Positions 47,840 through 62,455 of a DNA stretch of 64,000 nt are shown here, piece by piece. The stretch comes from Diphasiastrum complanatum (taxonomy: Eukaryota; Streptophyta; Lycopodiopsida; Lycopodiales; Lycopodiaceae): positions 64,283,370 to 64,347,369 of the forward strand of contig CM055096.1 in the NCBI GenBank assembly GCA_029204225.1. The letters are read 5' to 3'. The notes under the pieces are model-generated. The model had not been told where the DNA came from. It ran no database searches and saw only the letters and a list, made by a program, of their open reading frames with translations. Both the position numbers and the translations under genes were made by a program. Numbering within the stretch: the stretch's first letter is position 1; each line of letters begins with the position of its first letter.

Positions 47840-50456
47840 ATCCGGTGCCTGCTGATATCGACATAGCTCAGTCTGTGGACCCTCTGCCCATTGCCGCCAT
47901 CGCCCAGGATCTGGGCTTATCTGCAGCTGAGTTCCAGCTCTATGGTCCCTGTAAAGCCAAGGTCGGTCAGTCAGCTGCTTCCTTCGTCATTTCAGCTCTT
48001 TGCTTATTTCTCTGATTTCTATGTGCCTATTTTGAAATGGGTTCGTCTTCTGATCACGCTTGAAGTGCTCTGTTATGTTTTTCCTGCTTTAGATCAGATG
48101 AGAGTGGATAGAGCCGTAATAAGGCAAGCAATTGTTATTATTAGTACACTGATTTTAAGTTTTACTTCACTCTTAGGCTCCCTCTATGTGTGAAGATAAA
48201 AAAAGTATCTAATGCAAGCCTTTGGATCCAATCAATGAGGGTTTGGCTTACTTTTGTTCTTGCCATGACTTGTGTTTTTTAAGACTTTGATTGCCTATGC
48301 TCTTTCCAGGTCCTTTTGTCGGTGCGAGATCGGCTCAAGGGTGCTCCTGATGGATTCTATGTCGTGGTGGGAGGAATCACTCCAACCCCGCTGGGCGAAG
48401 GCAAGTCCACAACAACAGTGGGCCTGGGTCAAGCTCTTGGGGCGCATCTAGGAAGGAAGGTAAGTCGAGATCCTTGTCAATGGTGGGCTCAGTTTGCAGA
48501 GATGTTGTCCAATGGCACTGGCATTGAGAACCAGCTTGATCCTTGTGCAGGTTGTGACCTGTTTAAGGCAACCCAGTCAAGGCCCTACCTTTGGAATCAA
48601 AGGGGGAGCAGCAGGAGGTGGGTACAGTCAGGTGATCCCCATGGAAGAGTTCAACCTGCATCTCACTGGTGACATTCATGCCATCACTGCTGCAAACAAC
48701 CTGCTGGCAGCTGCTATAGATGCACGAATTTTTCATGAAGCCACGCAGTCGGACAAGGCACTTTTCAACAGGCTCTGCCCTGCAAACTTCTATGGAAAAC
48801 GCGCCTTTGCAAAGGTCATGCTTGGCCGCTTGAAGCGTGTTGGCATCGAGAAAACAGACCCTAATCAGCTAACTCCAGAGGAAGTGAAAAAATTCGCACG
48901 CCTTGACATCGATCCGGAGACCATAACTTGGAGGAGGGTAATGGATGTAAATGATCGTTTTCTGCGCAAGGTCACTATAGGTCAAGGTTCTGAAGAGAAG
49001 GGAATGACTAGGGAAACGGGTTTTGACATTTCAGTTGCAAGTGAGATCATGGCTGTGCTGGCTCTTACCACCTCCCTGGCAGATATGAGAGAGAGGCTTG
49101 GGAAGATGGTTATTGGATCCAGCCGAGCAGGGGATCCTGTCACTGCCGATGATCTTGGTTTGGGAGGTGCCCTCACTGTCCTGATGAAGGATGCCATACA
49201 CCCTACGCTGATGCAAACCCTAGAGGGAACTCCTGTTTTCGTGCATGCAGGTCCATTTGCCAACATTGCCCATGGCAATTCCTCAATTGTCGCTGACCAA
49301 ATTGCACTGAAGCTGGTTGGGAGTGAAGGATTTGTGGTCACTGAAGCTGGCTTTGGAGCAGATATAGGCACAGAGAAGTTCTTTAACATCAAGTGCAGAT
49401 ATAGTGGCCTTACTCCTCAGTGTGCAATCATTGTAGCAACAGTGAGGGCATTGAAAATGCATGGAGGTGGCCCAGAGGTTGTAGCTGGGAAGCCACTGGA
49501 TCTAGCATACAAGTCTGAAAATGTGGAGCTTGTCAGAGCCGGTTGTGGCAATCTTGTTAAACATATAGAGAATACAAGAGCTTATGGGGTGAATGTCATT
49601 GTTGCAATTAATATGTTTTCTACTGATACAGAAGCAGAGCTGGGGGCAGTAAAGTCAGCAGCACTTGATGCTGGAGCATTCGATGCTGTCGTCTGCACGC
49701 ATTATGCACATGGCGGGGAAGGGGCAGTAAGATTCTTTGTGTCCATATGCCTTTGTCCATTTATTTGGGCAAACTGGGTCATTGTATGCCATAGGCTCAG
49801 GATTTGGAATGTTGCATCCTTGTAGGTTTCATCGTATGTGTAGCCTATCTACTCCTCTTTGTATCGACTGGTTTTGTTAATACTTAACACTAACTTTTCA
49901 GGTGGAACTTGGATATGCCGTGCAAAGAGCCTGTGAGCGGCACAGTGCACCATTGAAGTTCTTGTATCCGCGGGAAATCAGTATCAAGGAAAAAATTGCA
50001 CTGATAGCCAAGTCATATGGGGCGGATGGAGTAGAATACAGTCCAGAGGTGAACTTTTTGATTTCATTTTGGGCGCAAATCAACTTATCCCTATTCTTGA
50101 TATCATAAGCACTTAGTATCTGGAAATATTTGTGGTTTGTGATCCTTTAATCTTTATTTTTGTTGCTATTCTGTTTTCAGGCAGAGAAGAAAATCGAGAT
50201 TTACTCAAGACAAGGTTTTTCTAATCTGCCTATATGTGTTGCTAAAACTCAATACTCATTCTCACATCAACCTGAGAGGAAAGGTGTCCCTAAGGGTTTT
50301 GTCTTACCAATCCGAGATATAAGAGCCAGTGTAGGTGCAGGTTTTATCTATCCGTTGGTTGGGACAATGAGTACAATGCCTGGTTTGCCAACAAGACCTT
50401 GCTTTTATGATATTGATTTGGACCTTGCTACAGGTAAGGTTTTGGGACTTTCTTAA
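47809..50456 (+). CDS. FTHFS: Formate--tetrahydrofolate ligase (10-formyl-THF synthetase), five exons
   Basis: The enzyme joins formate to tetrahydrofolate using ATP, giving 10-formyl-THF for one-carbon metabolism. Exons: 47809-47961, 48310-48459, 48551-49726, 49902-50048, 50181-50456 (stop TAA 50454-50456). All introns are GT-AG and fall between codons. The joined frame is 633 residues, the usual length of the plant and bacterial monofunctional enzyme. Seen: ATP-binding loop [11 protein letters not shown] (residues 77-87, Lys83), family signatures [11 protein letters not shown] (116-126) and [12 protein letters not shown] (396-407), and the C-terminal [19 protein letters not shown] segment. 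No signal or transit peptide is evident, fitting a cytosolic enzyme. Introns are 348, 91, 175 and 132 bases. The ATG at 47809 has G at -3 and +4; an out-of-frame ATG lies five bases before it. No frameshift or internal stop: the only intact host gene here. Confidence 0.97.
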
Positions 50457-53400
50457 TAATTGTGATACTAGTCTTCTCAAGCAACAATTGCTTCTATATG
50501 TTTTTGGCCAGTGCAACCTTTTAGACAAGTAAGGTGAATGGTGTATCAGCTCACTGTTCAGAATGTGAGCGAGTGAAGCAGAGAATATGCTTGGGGCCAG
50601 TTACATAGTACAAAGAAGCACAGTAAACTTTTAGAGTGATTTTTTCCAGCTAATTTTTAATGGGAGCTGAGTTCTGGGTCTTCAATTTGTGCAAAACACT
50701 TGAAAGGCATTTCCTTTGTGCAGTTACCTGACTCTATTATGTTCTGATTGAATTTGTGAATTTGGATATATTCCAATCTCACAAAGAGACATCTATTATA
50801 TTCTGATTATGATACAAAATGGCCATTATATGTAAAGAGGAATCATTTAAAGCCTTGTAAGATTTCGCTCATTGGGAGCATACAAGTTATGACATTTTTT
50901 AAGGATTAAGGTGTATGCTTTTTGGGAACAAGTGGTTTGACTTGCTTTAAACGAATTGGAACTATAGTTTGAACTTTGAATAAGGGCATTGAAGGAAGAA
51001 AAGCCTAATGTCTATGATTGGAATCCAGAGCTTCTAGCAGATCAGAGGTATGTGTTTTGTGGATTCTATGTCAAAAAATTATGTTGGGGTCTCAGCCGAG
51101 AAACTTGAGAAAATTTTCTGTGAATGTTGCAAGGTAGGAAGGACACATTAGCAAGTGTTTGGAGTATAACCTTTCTTCTTGTTTTTGGGAATTTTGCTTG
51201 ATGGAATCTGTGTATTTTTTCCTTGTGATATTGCAAGCTCAAGGATGTCTAAACTCTTCCCTGATTTCATATCCAAAGCACTCATATTTTTTGCTACACA
51301 ACAGTGAAAATTCATTCATTCTCTTATGGTTTTTGGCTATGCGTGCTGGATGCTCATCTGCAGACCTCACCAGTTCAAATGGTACTTCGAGTAGTAATTT
51401 TCAAACGTCCAATCTTGTTAGCAGTTGCTTCTTGTCATAGTTAGAAATCAAAGAGGCTTGTCTATGTGCGGATCTTATACACCAGAACAATTCAATATAA
51501 CTTTAGGAGTCTTGCAGAAATTGAAGCAAGCCTTTGTTGAGAGTTCTTCAATGAATAAATTTTAAGCCTTGTAGGACCTGATGGCTATCTAAGGTAAAGG
51601 TTGTTCAAGCTTTCAAGAATTGGATCATTTGATTATCCCAAGCAAGGTTGGTTTATTCGATTCTCATTATAGTAAATGAATGGTACACTTGCATAGTAAT
51701 TTAATCGGATGGGCATTCACCTGAAATTTTTCAATTTGAGATCCTCGGTCAAAGCTTTTGCATTATCCAAGTACTATGACAAATGCAAAATGGTGACCTT
51801 TTACTTTTTGTCCACTTGAATCTTTTGTAGAGAAATTTGTTTTGACACTTACCGTGAAGTGCTATCGTGCAGGTTAACTCAGCCATTAGCTTCTGGCTAG
51901 GTAAGTATTCTCATCAATTTTGACCATCAAGGTTTTACTAGAGCGGTAAGTCTTCTTATGAAATTGCTTGCTTGAATCTAAGTTGTCATCTTAGACTTAG
52001 AAACTTCTACCGTTCACATTTTGCCACTTGATGGGAATTTCTTATTGAAAGCCTAATTTCAACTATGATGAATGTTTATGCTTTTAGAATTTAACTTCAG
52101 GTTGGTGTTGCAAATTAATTATGAATGAAGTTTTACATATAAGATAGTAGATTGGTGTTGTCTGTACTTGCTTTGTAGGCATCATACATTTTCCTTTTTA
52201 TTTTTATTTTTCTTTGGAGACCTCACCCTTTGAGTGATATTATGCTTTAGTTTGGCGTATTGCAGTGAGTGGGTTTTTTGATTTGCCTTCATCTATGTTG
52301 GCATTCCCTTGAGGTGGGCTTTTTTTTGTTTTTCACTGCCATGAATTTCAGCAACTGGTCCTCACTTTCATAGTAGGACAAGCCTTTTGTAAGTACTTGA
52401 TCGAAGGAAGTATACACGAGATGAAGAATTATAAGTTGATGTCTTCCTTATAAAAGCATATCAACCCTTATCAGATTGATGTAAGTAATTGTTGCGATTA
52501 ATGCTTTGTCATCAAGTTAGCATCGCTACATAAATGATAAGTTATCAGATACAAAGAAAATAAGCCAGACTCAAGACTCCTATTTTTTTTTTTTTAAACT
52601 TTTCAACTGTGTAAACTTTTCAATTTCTAGCTAACCTCATTCTTGCTAATGTATATGGTAGGCTTAATACTTGAAGTTTGTCGCCCTAAAGTTTACTAGC
52701 GCATTGCTTGTTTGATCAAGAGAAGCATCTCACCATTGTAAAGTTGTGAAATCGACTATTTAACAAGGGTATATATTTTCCAAACACTTCTCATAGGAGA
52801 AGTTTCCATTGTGATTACTACCAAAGATATTTGAACTTGTGGAGTTTGGTTTCAAAAGCATCTAAATTGAATCTTCCAATTTCTATTGTTGATCTTAATT
52901 ACATAAAATGCTTCTATTCATTTGCCTCATCTTATGAAGAACGCTCAACAAAAGATTTCAAGTTTATCAACATTCCTTTATACATTTCTTTGAAAGTTGG
53001 TAATAAACTCATAACTCAAATTGACACATTTGAGGAGACTCGCATGCTTTAAAATGTGTTCCCCATTTTAATTGGATTTGCACCGAAAATAAGCTTTTAT
53101 TTTACCGCGAAACTTCATATGTTTTGGTGCTTAAAAGATCTTTTGGTTCTAGCAGCAGCAAGGTAAACCTTTCTCCATGACACTTGAAGGTGTTTGTGAT
53201 TCGTTTCAAGTTCGTAGTGGTTATGTACCAATACACACCCTAGAAGAATAGAGTTGTGGTAATTAAATGATTGTAGAGTTAAAGTACTATTCGAGTATAC
53301 TATTGAATCAACAATGGTAGTTTTATAACCAATGATGGTGAGATCTAATGCATGCCTATTTTTAACTTCAAAGTGATGTTAATGGACCACTTCAAATAAC

Positions 53401-54227
53401 TTTTTGCTAGTCAAGGAGATACATATTACATTGATCAATTTGTATTGTTCTAGAGCTGAATTAGGGTTAGAGCTTTGACTAATTGTGAGTGACCAATTGC
53501 CATTTGTGATTAGCCATCGTTGGACATTGATGATGTGAGTAAGGATGTTGTATCATACGTTGTAGGTTATGCATTATTAAGTTATTATCATGTTTGACAC
53601 TTTGTGGGTGGACTTTGTGAAGTTGAAGGTTGCGCTTTTTTAATGTTTTTGCACTATCCTCAATCTAATATGGATGTGCATTTCTTGTCGTACTAATAGG
53701 TGACATGTGAGTATTGCTTGAGTTGTTTATCCAAATTGTTGCTTGTTGGTTTGTGCTTGTACTTTATGTCTTTGGTATTGCACTTTGCCCATCAACTAGA
53801 TTATGTAAGTTAAGTTTTCTTTGAGCATGCTTAATTAATATTTTGATGAGGAGATAGGGACTTCATCCACTAGCTTTGCTCTTTAGTGCTAGCTTTCAAT
53901 CATGGCCGAGTCTACCCTTCGCCTTGGAAGAAGTGATACAAAGACAAATGTACTATTTTATCTCACTAGTAGCTTTCATTTGTTGAATGTACTAAGCATC
54001 TAGTGTACACGAATGTGCTATTCAAATAGTAGAGTAGCTGAGTGTGAAATGTATCGATTACACGAGTAGACAAAGGGATTGTTTACTCAATGGACAATTA
54101 AATAATAAAGGGACTAGATGATTGGATGTTTTTAGTGTTTGGTTAGGGACCATAGTAGGTACTTTGATTTTTAAGAACAAAAAAGTTGAATTAACGCCTT
54201 GTTGGGCAAAAAGCAATCATAAATGGA
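50457..54227. other. Non-coding stretch downstream of FTHFS
   Basis: The first few hundred bases should include the FTHFS 3' untranslated region; AATAAT at about 50455 and several later AT-rich sites are possible poly(A) signals but none can be chosen. Beyond that I see AT-rich DNA with no recognisable protein. The longest frames (51159-51440, 52831-53052, plus strand) match no family I know and are likely chance. Confidence 0.55.
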
Positions 54228-54545
54228 TTGGACTTTGTTGTAGCTCGTTGGAAAGAGGAGATAGAGAGCTTCTTGATGTCATCTTTGCATGTCAGAGATG
54301 ATGTAGCCAAGACGATAAAGTGTACCTTAGGTGCAAGGAAAAGAGAGACTGACAACAAAGGTGGCAAGTCACATAAACAAAAGTTCGCGAGGGGGAAATT
54401 TCAAGGCACAAGGACTAGACACTAGAAAATGCTCGACACCAAGGAGAAAGAATAATGAAAATTTGAAAGTCTTCTAACTTGGATGATTATCTGCTTTAGC
54501 TATGGACAGAAGGGGCACTTTTAAAATTCTTGTGAAAGTAAAGAT
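54228..54545 (+). pseudogene. Copia gag fragment with decayed zinc knuckle
   Basis: A basic region (KGGKSHKQKFARGKFQG) is followed near 54490-54531 by a zinc-knuckle-like CFSYGQKGHF, a stop, then NSCES. The second Cys is Tyr and a TAA interrupts the motif. Several frame breaks lie between. It lies on the plus strand next to the minus-strand copia H and is probably a separate remnant. Confidence 0.6.
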
Positions 54546-54559
54546 TTTCTTTCGAGCAA

Positions 54560-54825
54560 TAACTGATTAGAATTGCTGATGATTAAAGAATCATTGACAT
54601 ATAGTGCTATTATGGCATAACTTGGCCCTTTATGTTCGAGATACACATTTGAATCTACAGAACAAGAAGTAAATTGGTGCTGCAACAAGAAGTGATTAAT
54701 TCTTTCAAATCAGGCCCTAGGAGCTTGATTGAGCCCATAGAGAGCCTTCTGCAATTTACATACCATATGTTCTTGGCCTTGAAGGACGTAACCTTCGGGC
54801 TGATAAATATAAACATCTTTTGTAT
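54560..54825 (-). pseudogene. Copia H reverse transcriptase fragment
   Basis: On the minus strand: DVYIYQPEGYVLQGQEHMVC, KLQKALYGLNQAPRAWF and SVDSNVYL, then the catalytic motif as YVND at 54590-54601, with the first Asp of the usual Y-V-D-D changed to Asn. The 5' part of pol and all gag are absent: only about 170 bases separate it from the primer site. Confidence 0.85.
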
Positions 54826-54996
54826 GTGTATTTCCTATCCATCTTGTCACCTGGAAAATCTCAATCAATGTGATAGTGACCCTTCTTGATTCAAAAATCT
54901 CAAAGATAGCAAGGGAGATGAACTACACTCTCTAGATCTTCATTTCAAGGCAAATTTTCACATCACTCTTTATGTATGCATGGATATCTTAGGTAG

Positions 54997-55008
54997 ACTC
55001 TGATACCA
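54997..55008 (-). promoter_or_regulatory. Primer-binding site of copia H
   Basis: On the minus strand TGGTATCAGAGT, one base from the initiator-Met complement, directly next to the LTR. Confidence 0.85.
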
Positions 55009-55320
55009 TGTTGAATTTCACACATGTAGGATTACCCAAAAGTGTGATTATGATCTCCTAAGCCTTGGGTGCACAAAGATCAAGTATAGATTGAAATCCA
55101 AGATCTATCTCAGAAAACTTAGGCAAGAGCACTTTGTATGAACATGCATATATCAAACATACAATTACATTCACACATTTGGAGACTTGTCAAAGAAAAA
55201 ATTAAGTGTGGAAAAGCCTTGCTCTTCGGTAGAGAGAGAAACCAACAATCAATTCTTGGGTAGAGAGAGAAAACCAATTTGACTCGAAATGTAGCAAATC
55301 TCATTAACACCACTTCAACA
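55009..55320 (-). mobile_element. 5' LTR of copia H
   Basis: 312 bases bounded by a perfect seven-base terminal inverted repeat (TGTTGAA at 55009, TTCAACA ending 55320 on the plus strand) and followed on the minus strand by the primer site. Confidence 0.8.
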
Positions 55321-55387
55321 AATGCTTTATTCGGAAGGTACGAGCTAGGAATGTTGCAATTAGATCCAAAAGACAAGAGGAAGCATT

Positions 55388-56139
55388 TGTTGGATTTCAT
55401 TCCTGAAATCATTTTGTAAAAATGTGGAACTACTCTACAATTTTACTCGCATTGTCGAGACAATGTCGAAGGATTCAAGATCGTCTACAGAAATACATGT
55501 ATTGTCGACACAATGTCGAATACACCTAAAATGATTATTCTAGAATTCCAAATAACGACTTCAGCAGATTTGATAGTGAAGTCTTATCCACTAGATATTT
55601 CGAGTCCTATCTAATAGGTGGATAATGATGCATTATGATAGGGCTGTGCCATCAACAGCTATAAAAAAAAAATGTAGATTAGCTAATTTCAAGTTGAATC
55701 AAATTCAAAATTCAAGTTCATTAAAGTATTCATTCTTATTCCTCTCTCTCTATTCCGCCATAGGCGTAGATCTATCACGATTACAGTTTGTGTATGAGCA
55801 AAATTTATACCATAATTAGATGCACCATTATTATAGTGCAATCAGAGTAGACAACATATGTATTTTTTATCATTCAACAATACATACTACGTTCAACAAT
55901 TTGACACATGACTTGTCTTGTTCCGCTATTTCTATTATTCATGCTATTAGATCTGAGTTCTGATAATTGGCAAGGAAGTGATATTTCTCTATCATTCATT
56001 TTTTGCACTTGTGAATGATAATAAGTTGTGTGTTTATGATAGGATCTTTTCTTATTACTATAACTTTTGTTCTTCCTACAACCAAACTATTATTGCCAAA
56101 TAGTTATTCGACTCATATACAACTTATTTTTTCTCAACA
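55388..56139 (+). mobile_element. 5' LTR of copia E
   Basis: 752 bases starting TGTTGGATTTC and ending CTCAACA, directly before a primer site; TGTTG/CAACA is the terminal inverted repeat. CTATAAAAAAAA near 55661 is a good TATA candidate. Two ACAATGTCGAA motifs lie upstream of it at 55460-55520. No 3' copy was found. Confidence 0.78.
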
Positions 56140-56151
56140 TGGTATTAGAGC
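56140..56151 (+). promoter_or_regulatory. Primer-binding site of copia E
   Basis: TGGTATTAGAGC, one transition from the initiator-Met complement. Confidence 0.88.
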
Positions 56152-56225
56152 TAGATCAAAGCTTTGGTAACTAATTCAACGCGTTCATCTTTATTGCCAA
56201 ATTTTCAATATTAGATTTGTCTACT

Positions 56226-57035
56226 ATGGATGCATCGTCTTCAAATTCTATCGAAAAGTTGGATGTCGACAACCATCACTTATGGAAATTCAAAATGAGG
56301 GTGATCCTACAAACGAAAGAGCTTTGGGAAGTTGTCGATACTGAGGTTAACCCTATTGCAAATCTAACGACCATTACTAAATGAAAGCAGAAGGATGGAA
56401 AGGCCTCCACCCTTATCACTCTCAATATTAAAGATAATCATATCAGTCATATTTGAAGTGCTCGAACTTTGTTAGAAGCATGAAATATTCTAAGCACTCT
56501 CTATGAAATTAGAGACGTGACTGCCAAACTTCATCTGAGAAAAAAAAAATTTCTCATTCAAAATGGTTGATACAGATTTGATTACGAATCACTTGACCAA
56601 CTTCAAAACATCTTCTTGAGCATACGTCTACAAGTCACGGGTGTAGAAATCAATGATGCAGATGTCGTCATGACTTGACACCTACAAAAATTGGGTAATC
56701 ATTATTCTTACTCAGCAAGGCCTCTATATTCGAAGAAACTTGATAAGAAGATGAAGTCGAAGAAAATACAGAAGTCCAATAATAGTTTGAATTCAAAACG
56801 ATTAAAAAAAATTGAATTCAATTTCATCAAAATCAAAATTGTTTTGCAGAGATTGCAAATGAATCGGACATTTGTTGGAGGATTGTCAAATTCTCAAATC
56901 AAAAAAGCAACATCAATAGCAATTGCAACAACAATATGCTAATGTAGCAAAAGTTTCAAAAGTCTTCGACAAAGAAACTAATAAAGCAACATTTATGGCA
57001 AATGAAGACTGACAAGATAATGAGTTTGGTATTTT
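56226..57035 (+). pseudogene. Copia E gag, heavily broken
   Basis: The ATG at 56226 starts a gag related to that of A (HHLWKFKM, YEIRDVTAKLHLR). Stops lie at about 56382 (TGA for TGG in the equivalent A- position), 56454, 56480 and later, with several frameshifts. The zinc knuckle at 56845-56886 keeps all four metal ligands (C-x2-C-x4-H-x4-C) but contains a TGA. Confidence 0.85.
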
Positions 57036-58190
57036 GCTTCAGGTGCTACTCAACCAATGAAATTGGTTTCATGAGTACAATCACAGGCTACGACTCAGAA
57101 GTATGTCCCAGTGGGCAATAACATTGCTTACAATATTGACGGTATCGACACTATCAAAAAATGGTACTACTTTTTTTCCAAATGTTTTTCACATTCCGAA
57201 TCTTACCAAAAATCTATTTTCTATTAGTAGAATTGCTGATTTGGCCATAAAGTCAAATTTGTTCAATATTAGACAAAAGCAAAAAGGTGCTTGCACTTGG
57301 AAAGAGACAAGGCACTTATTCATTGCAATGCTTCGACTGTTCAAGCTTTATCTACTTCTACTTTGGAAGATAGATATTTACTATGGCATTATAGAATGGG
57401 TCATGTCAATTTTACCTGTCTTCAAATATGTCAGCAAAAAAGATTGTTCGAGATCTCAACTACAACAATATCTCAAACTGTACAGTTTGTCGAAGCTATA
57501 TCCTAGCCAGGCATGCTAGAACTTCTTTCAAGTCTGATTCGCAACAAAAATCTAAAGGTGTGTTAGATATTGTGCACAACAACATATGTGGATCCATGCA
57601 AACTCTCTCAATAGGAGGAGCGAAATACGTTCTGATCTTCATTGGTGATTATTTCAGGAGGACATTAGTCTATTTTTTGAAGAAAAAAATCAAAAGCCTT
57701 CAAGTATTTTTACCAATTCAAGCAGAAAGCTGAGAATTAAACTTCCAAGAAAATCAAGACAATTCGGACTGATGGTGGAGGTGAATTTATTTCGACTGAA
57801 TCACAATTTCTGACATTGTATTCAACAAAGGTCTTGTCTCTTGGAACAACAAGAAGCAGAATTCGACTGCATTATCTTCGATAGAGGCCAAATATATTGC
57901 CATTGCACATGCTACAAAAGAATCTATTTGGTTAAGATGTCTTCCTTCGGACATTAATCTTGGTTAGCTACAAGCAACTTCCGTCTTTTGCAACAATCAG
58001 AGTACAATTGTTTCATATGTTAATCTCATGTATCATTTTCGAAACAAGCACATTGAGATAAAGTACCATTTTGTTAGAGACAAAATACTCGAAAGGGAGA
58101 TCATTCTAATATTTTACAGAATATATTTCATGATAGCAAACATATTTACTAAAGCATTATCATTCGACAATCATTCAGTGACAAATTAGT
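57027..58190 (+). pseudogene. Copia E pol remnant: protease, integrase start, RNase H; reverse transcriptase deleted
   Basis: The protease site at 57027-57050 reads W-Y-F-A-S-G-A-T: the catalytic Asp is Ala. Pre-integrase segments LWHYRMGHVNF and CRSYILARHA follow in shifted frames, then the integrase start with the first catalytic Asp replaced (VHNNICG) and TDGGGEF near 57775. Directly after, at about 57800-57840, RNase H sequence begins (STALSSIEAKYIAIAHATKE), followed by RNKHIEIKYHFVRD and NIFTKALS. The rest of integrase and all reverse transcriptase are missing. No polypurine tract or 3' LTR could be found. Confidence 0.85.
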
Positions 58191-60699
<2,509 letters not shown>

Positions 60700-62313
60700 T
60701 GTAGTGTTTGGGCTTATTGCAGAAGTCTCTTGCCATATTCTAGAATATTCCATGTCATACCCAAAATCGGACAACATGAAGTCAATCTTATGGTGTCGAT
60801 ATCAACTGCCCAATTTGAATTTGTATATCCATGAAGTGTATGGATATCAGATAAATCGTCATCACCATAGCAAATACAAAGGTCAATTGTAGCTCGTACA
60901 TATCTGATTACTCTGAAAAGAGCTTTCCAGTGGATCATACAAGGGTTGGCCATATATTGGCTCAAAGAACTGATGGCATATGCAATATTGGGCCATCATC
61001 ATTGCCTACATCAGGAATCCGATCTCTGATTGGTATGGATATCCCTTCATTTCGGCCTTCTTCTCATTGGTTTGAGGGCATTTTTCCTTGGATAATTTTA
61101 GGCCTAGATCCATGGGATTATGAACAAACTTGCAATTTATGAAATTAAATTTCATCAGCAAATTATAGAAGTAACTTTGCTAGGTGATATAGAAAAGTCT
61201 TCTGCTGTTGTCTTTGTGGAATTGAATCTTGAGACAGTAATGTGTTTCTCCAAGATCTGTCATCTCGATTTCTTGGGATAGCATCCTCTTGGTGTCATTT
61301 TTCAGTTCAATATTGTTGCTAAACAACAACGTATCATCCACATAGAGTGTGATGATGACAAAGAATTGATTGATAGCTTTGAAATATTCATCATAGTCTA
61401 TAGATCTTGGTTCAAATCCATGATTGATCAAGAATGTGTTGATTCTATGAAACCATGCTCTGCATGATTTCTTCAAACCGTACAAAGCTTTATGGAGTTT
61501 GCATACCTGATTTTCTCGACCACTGAGGATATAGCCTTCTAGCTGGATCATGTAAATGTCCTCCTCGATAACTCCATTGAGGAATGCCATTTGTACATCC
61601 ATCTGGTGTACCTCCAGATCTGCTGCAATAGCATATGATAGTAACAGTCGAATGGAAGTATGCTTGACAACTAGGGTAAAGGTTTTGAAGTAGTTGATAT
61701 TGGAAATTTATGAGAATCCCCTTGCCATGAGTCGGAGCTTTTCTTCAGTCAATATCGTCGTTTGCTTTGTATTTGATCCTTAAAGATCCATTTGCAGTCG
61801 ATTACCTTTCTATCTGTTGGAAGTTTGGTGACAGTCCTTGTGTGTTCTTTAGCAATGAGTTGTACTCCTTGTCCATTGCTTCTTTCCAGAGATTTGAATC
61901 GGCCTGTGACATAGCTTCCTCAACCTTGGTTGGCTCCTGAATAGAATAGTGAACGAACTCATCAGTATATCGGATAGGCTGAGTTTAGGTTCTTGTTGAT
62001 CTTCTGGTTGAAGTCTTTGGCTCTGAGATTTGACTTTGTGTCGGCTGCTCCTGAGTGCAGCTTCTTTCTCTTCTTCTGGATCTGACTGTACAGAGTGACT
62101 ACTAGAAGAAATTGAAATAGTCTTTTGATATGTATCAGTGGTCGGGACAAAAATGGTAGACTGCATCTTGTCCTTGCCCTTCAAATCAATAAACTGATCT
62201 TCAACGAAAATCACATCCTTGTTAGTAAAAACTTTACAGGTCTCTATATTGTACAGTCTATACATTCCATTAGATGAAAATTCATTCAAAAATAGTTTTG
62301 AATGAATTTTCAT
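60700..62313 (-). pseudogene. Copia F linker, reverse transcriptase and RNase H start
   Basis: The linker (62313-61849) is followed by reverse transcriptase with MDVQMAFLNGVIEEDIY, KLHKALYGLKKSCRAWF and the catalytic YVDD at 61333-61344. The EMTDLGETHYCL segment ends at 61180. After a frame break the connection domain (HWKALFRVIRYVRATID, GYTNSNWAVDIDT) runs to about 60750. The SLSSxEAEY and CDNQSA motifs of RNase H are not present. Confidence 0.88.
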
Positions 62314-62455
62314 CTAATTTTTTTTTTCTGTTGTCCTTTGGGACACGAGCATAGGCAGCAGTACATTTGAATACTCTCAAATGTTTCAATGAATGTTTGG
62401 ATCATGTCCAGACTTCATGAGGGGTTTTGCTGTCAGGGAGGCCTTTAGTTATACA

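Noticed and set aside
47664-47864. Proline-rich minus-strand frame before FTHFS
   Set aside because: Comes from the G run and purine tract read in reverse.
48982-49392. 136-residue minus-strand frame inside FTHFS
   Set aside because: Shadow of the strongly conserved FTHFS exon 3 on the other strand.
47809-50456. Bacterial origin or contamination for the FTHFS gene
   Set aside because: The frame is split by four GT-AG introns and sits in plant retroelement DNA; the family is also normal in plants.
52831-53052. 73-residue plus-strand frame downstream of FTHFS
   Set aside because: Starts and stops without context, AT-rich composition, no family recognised; likely chance.
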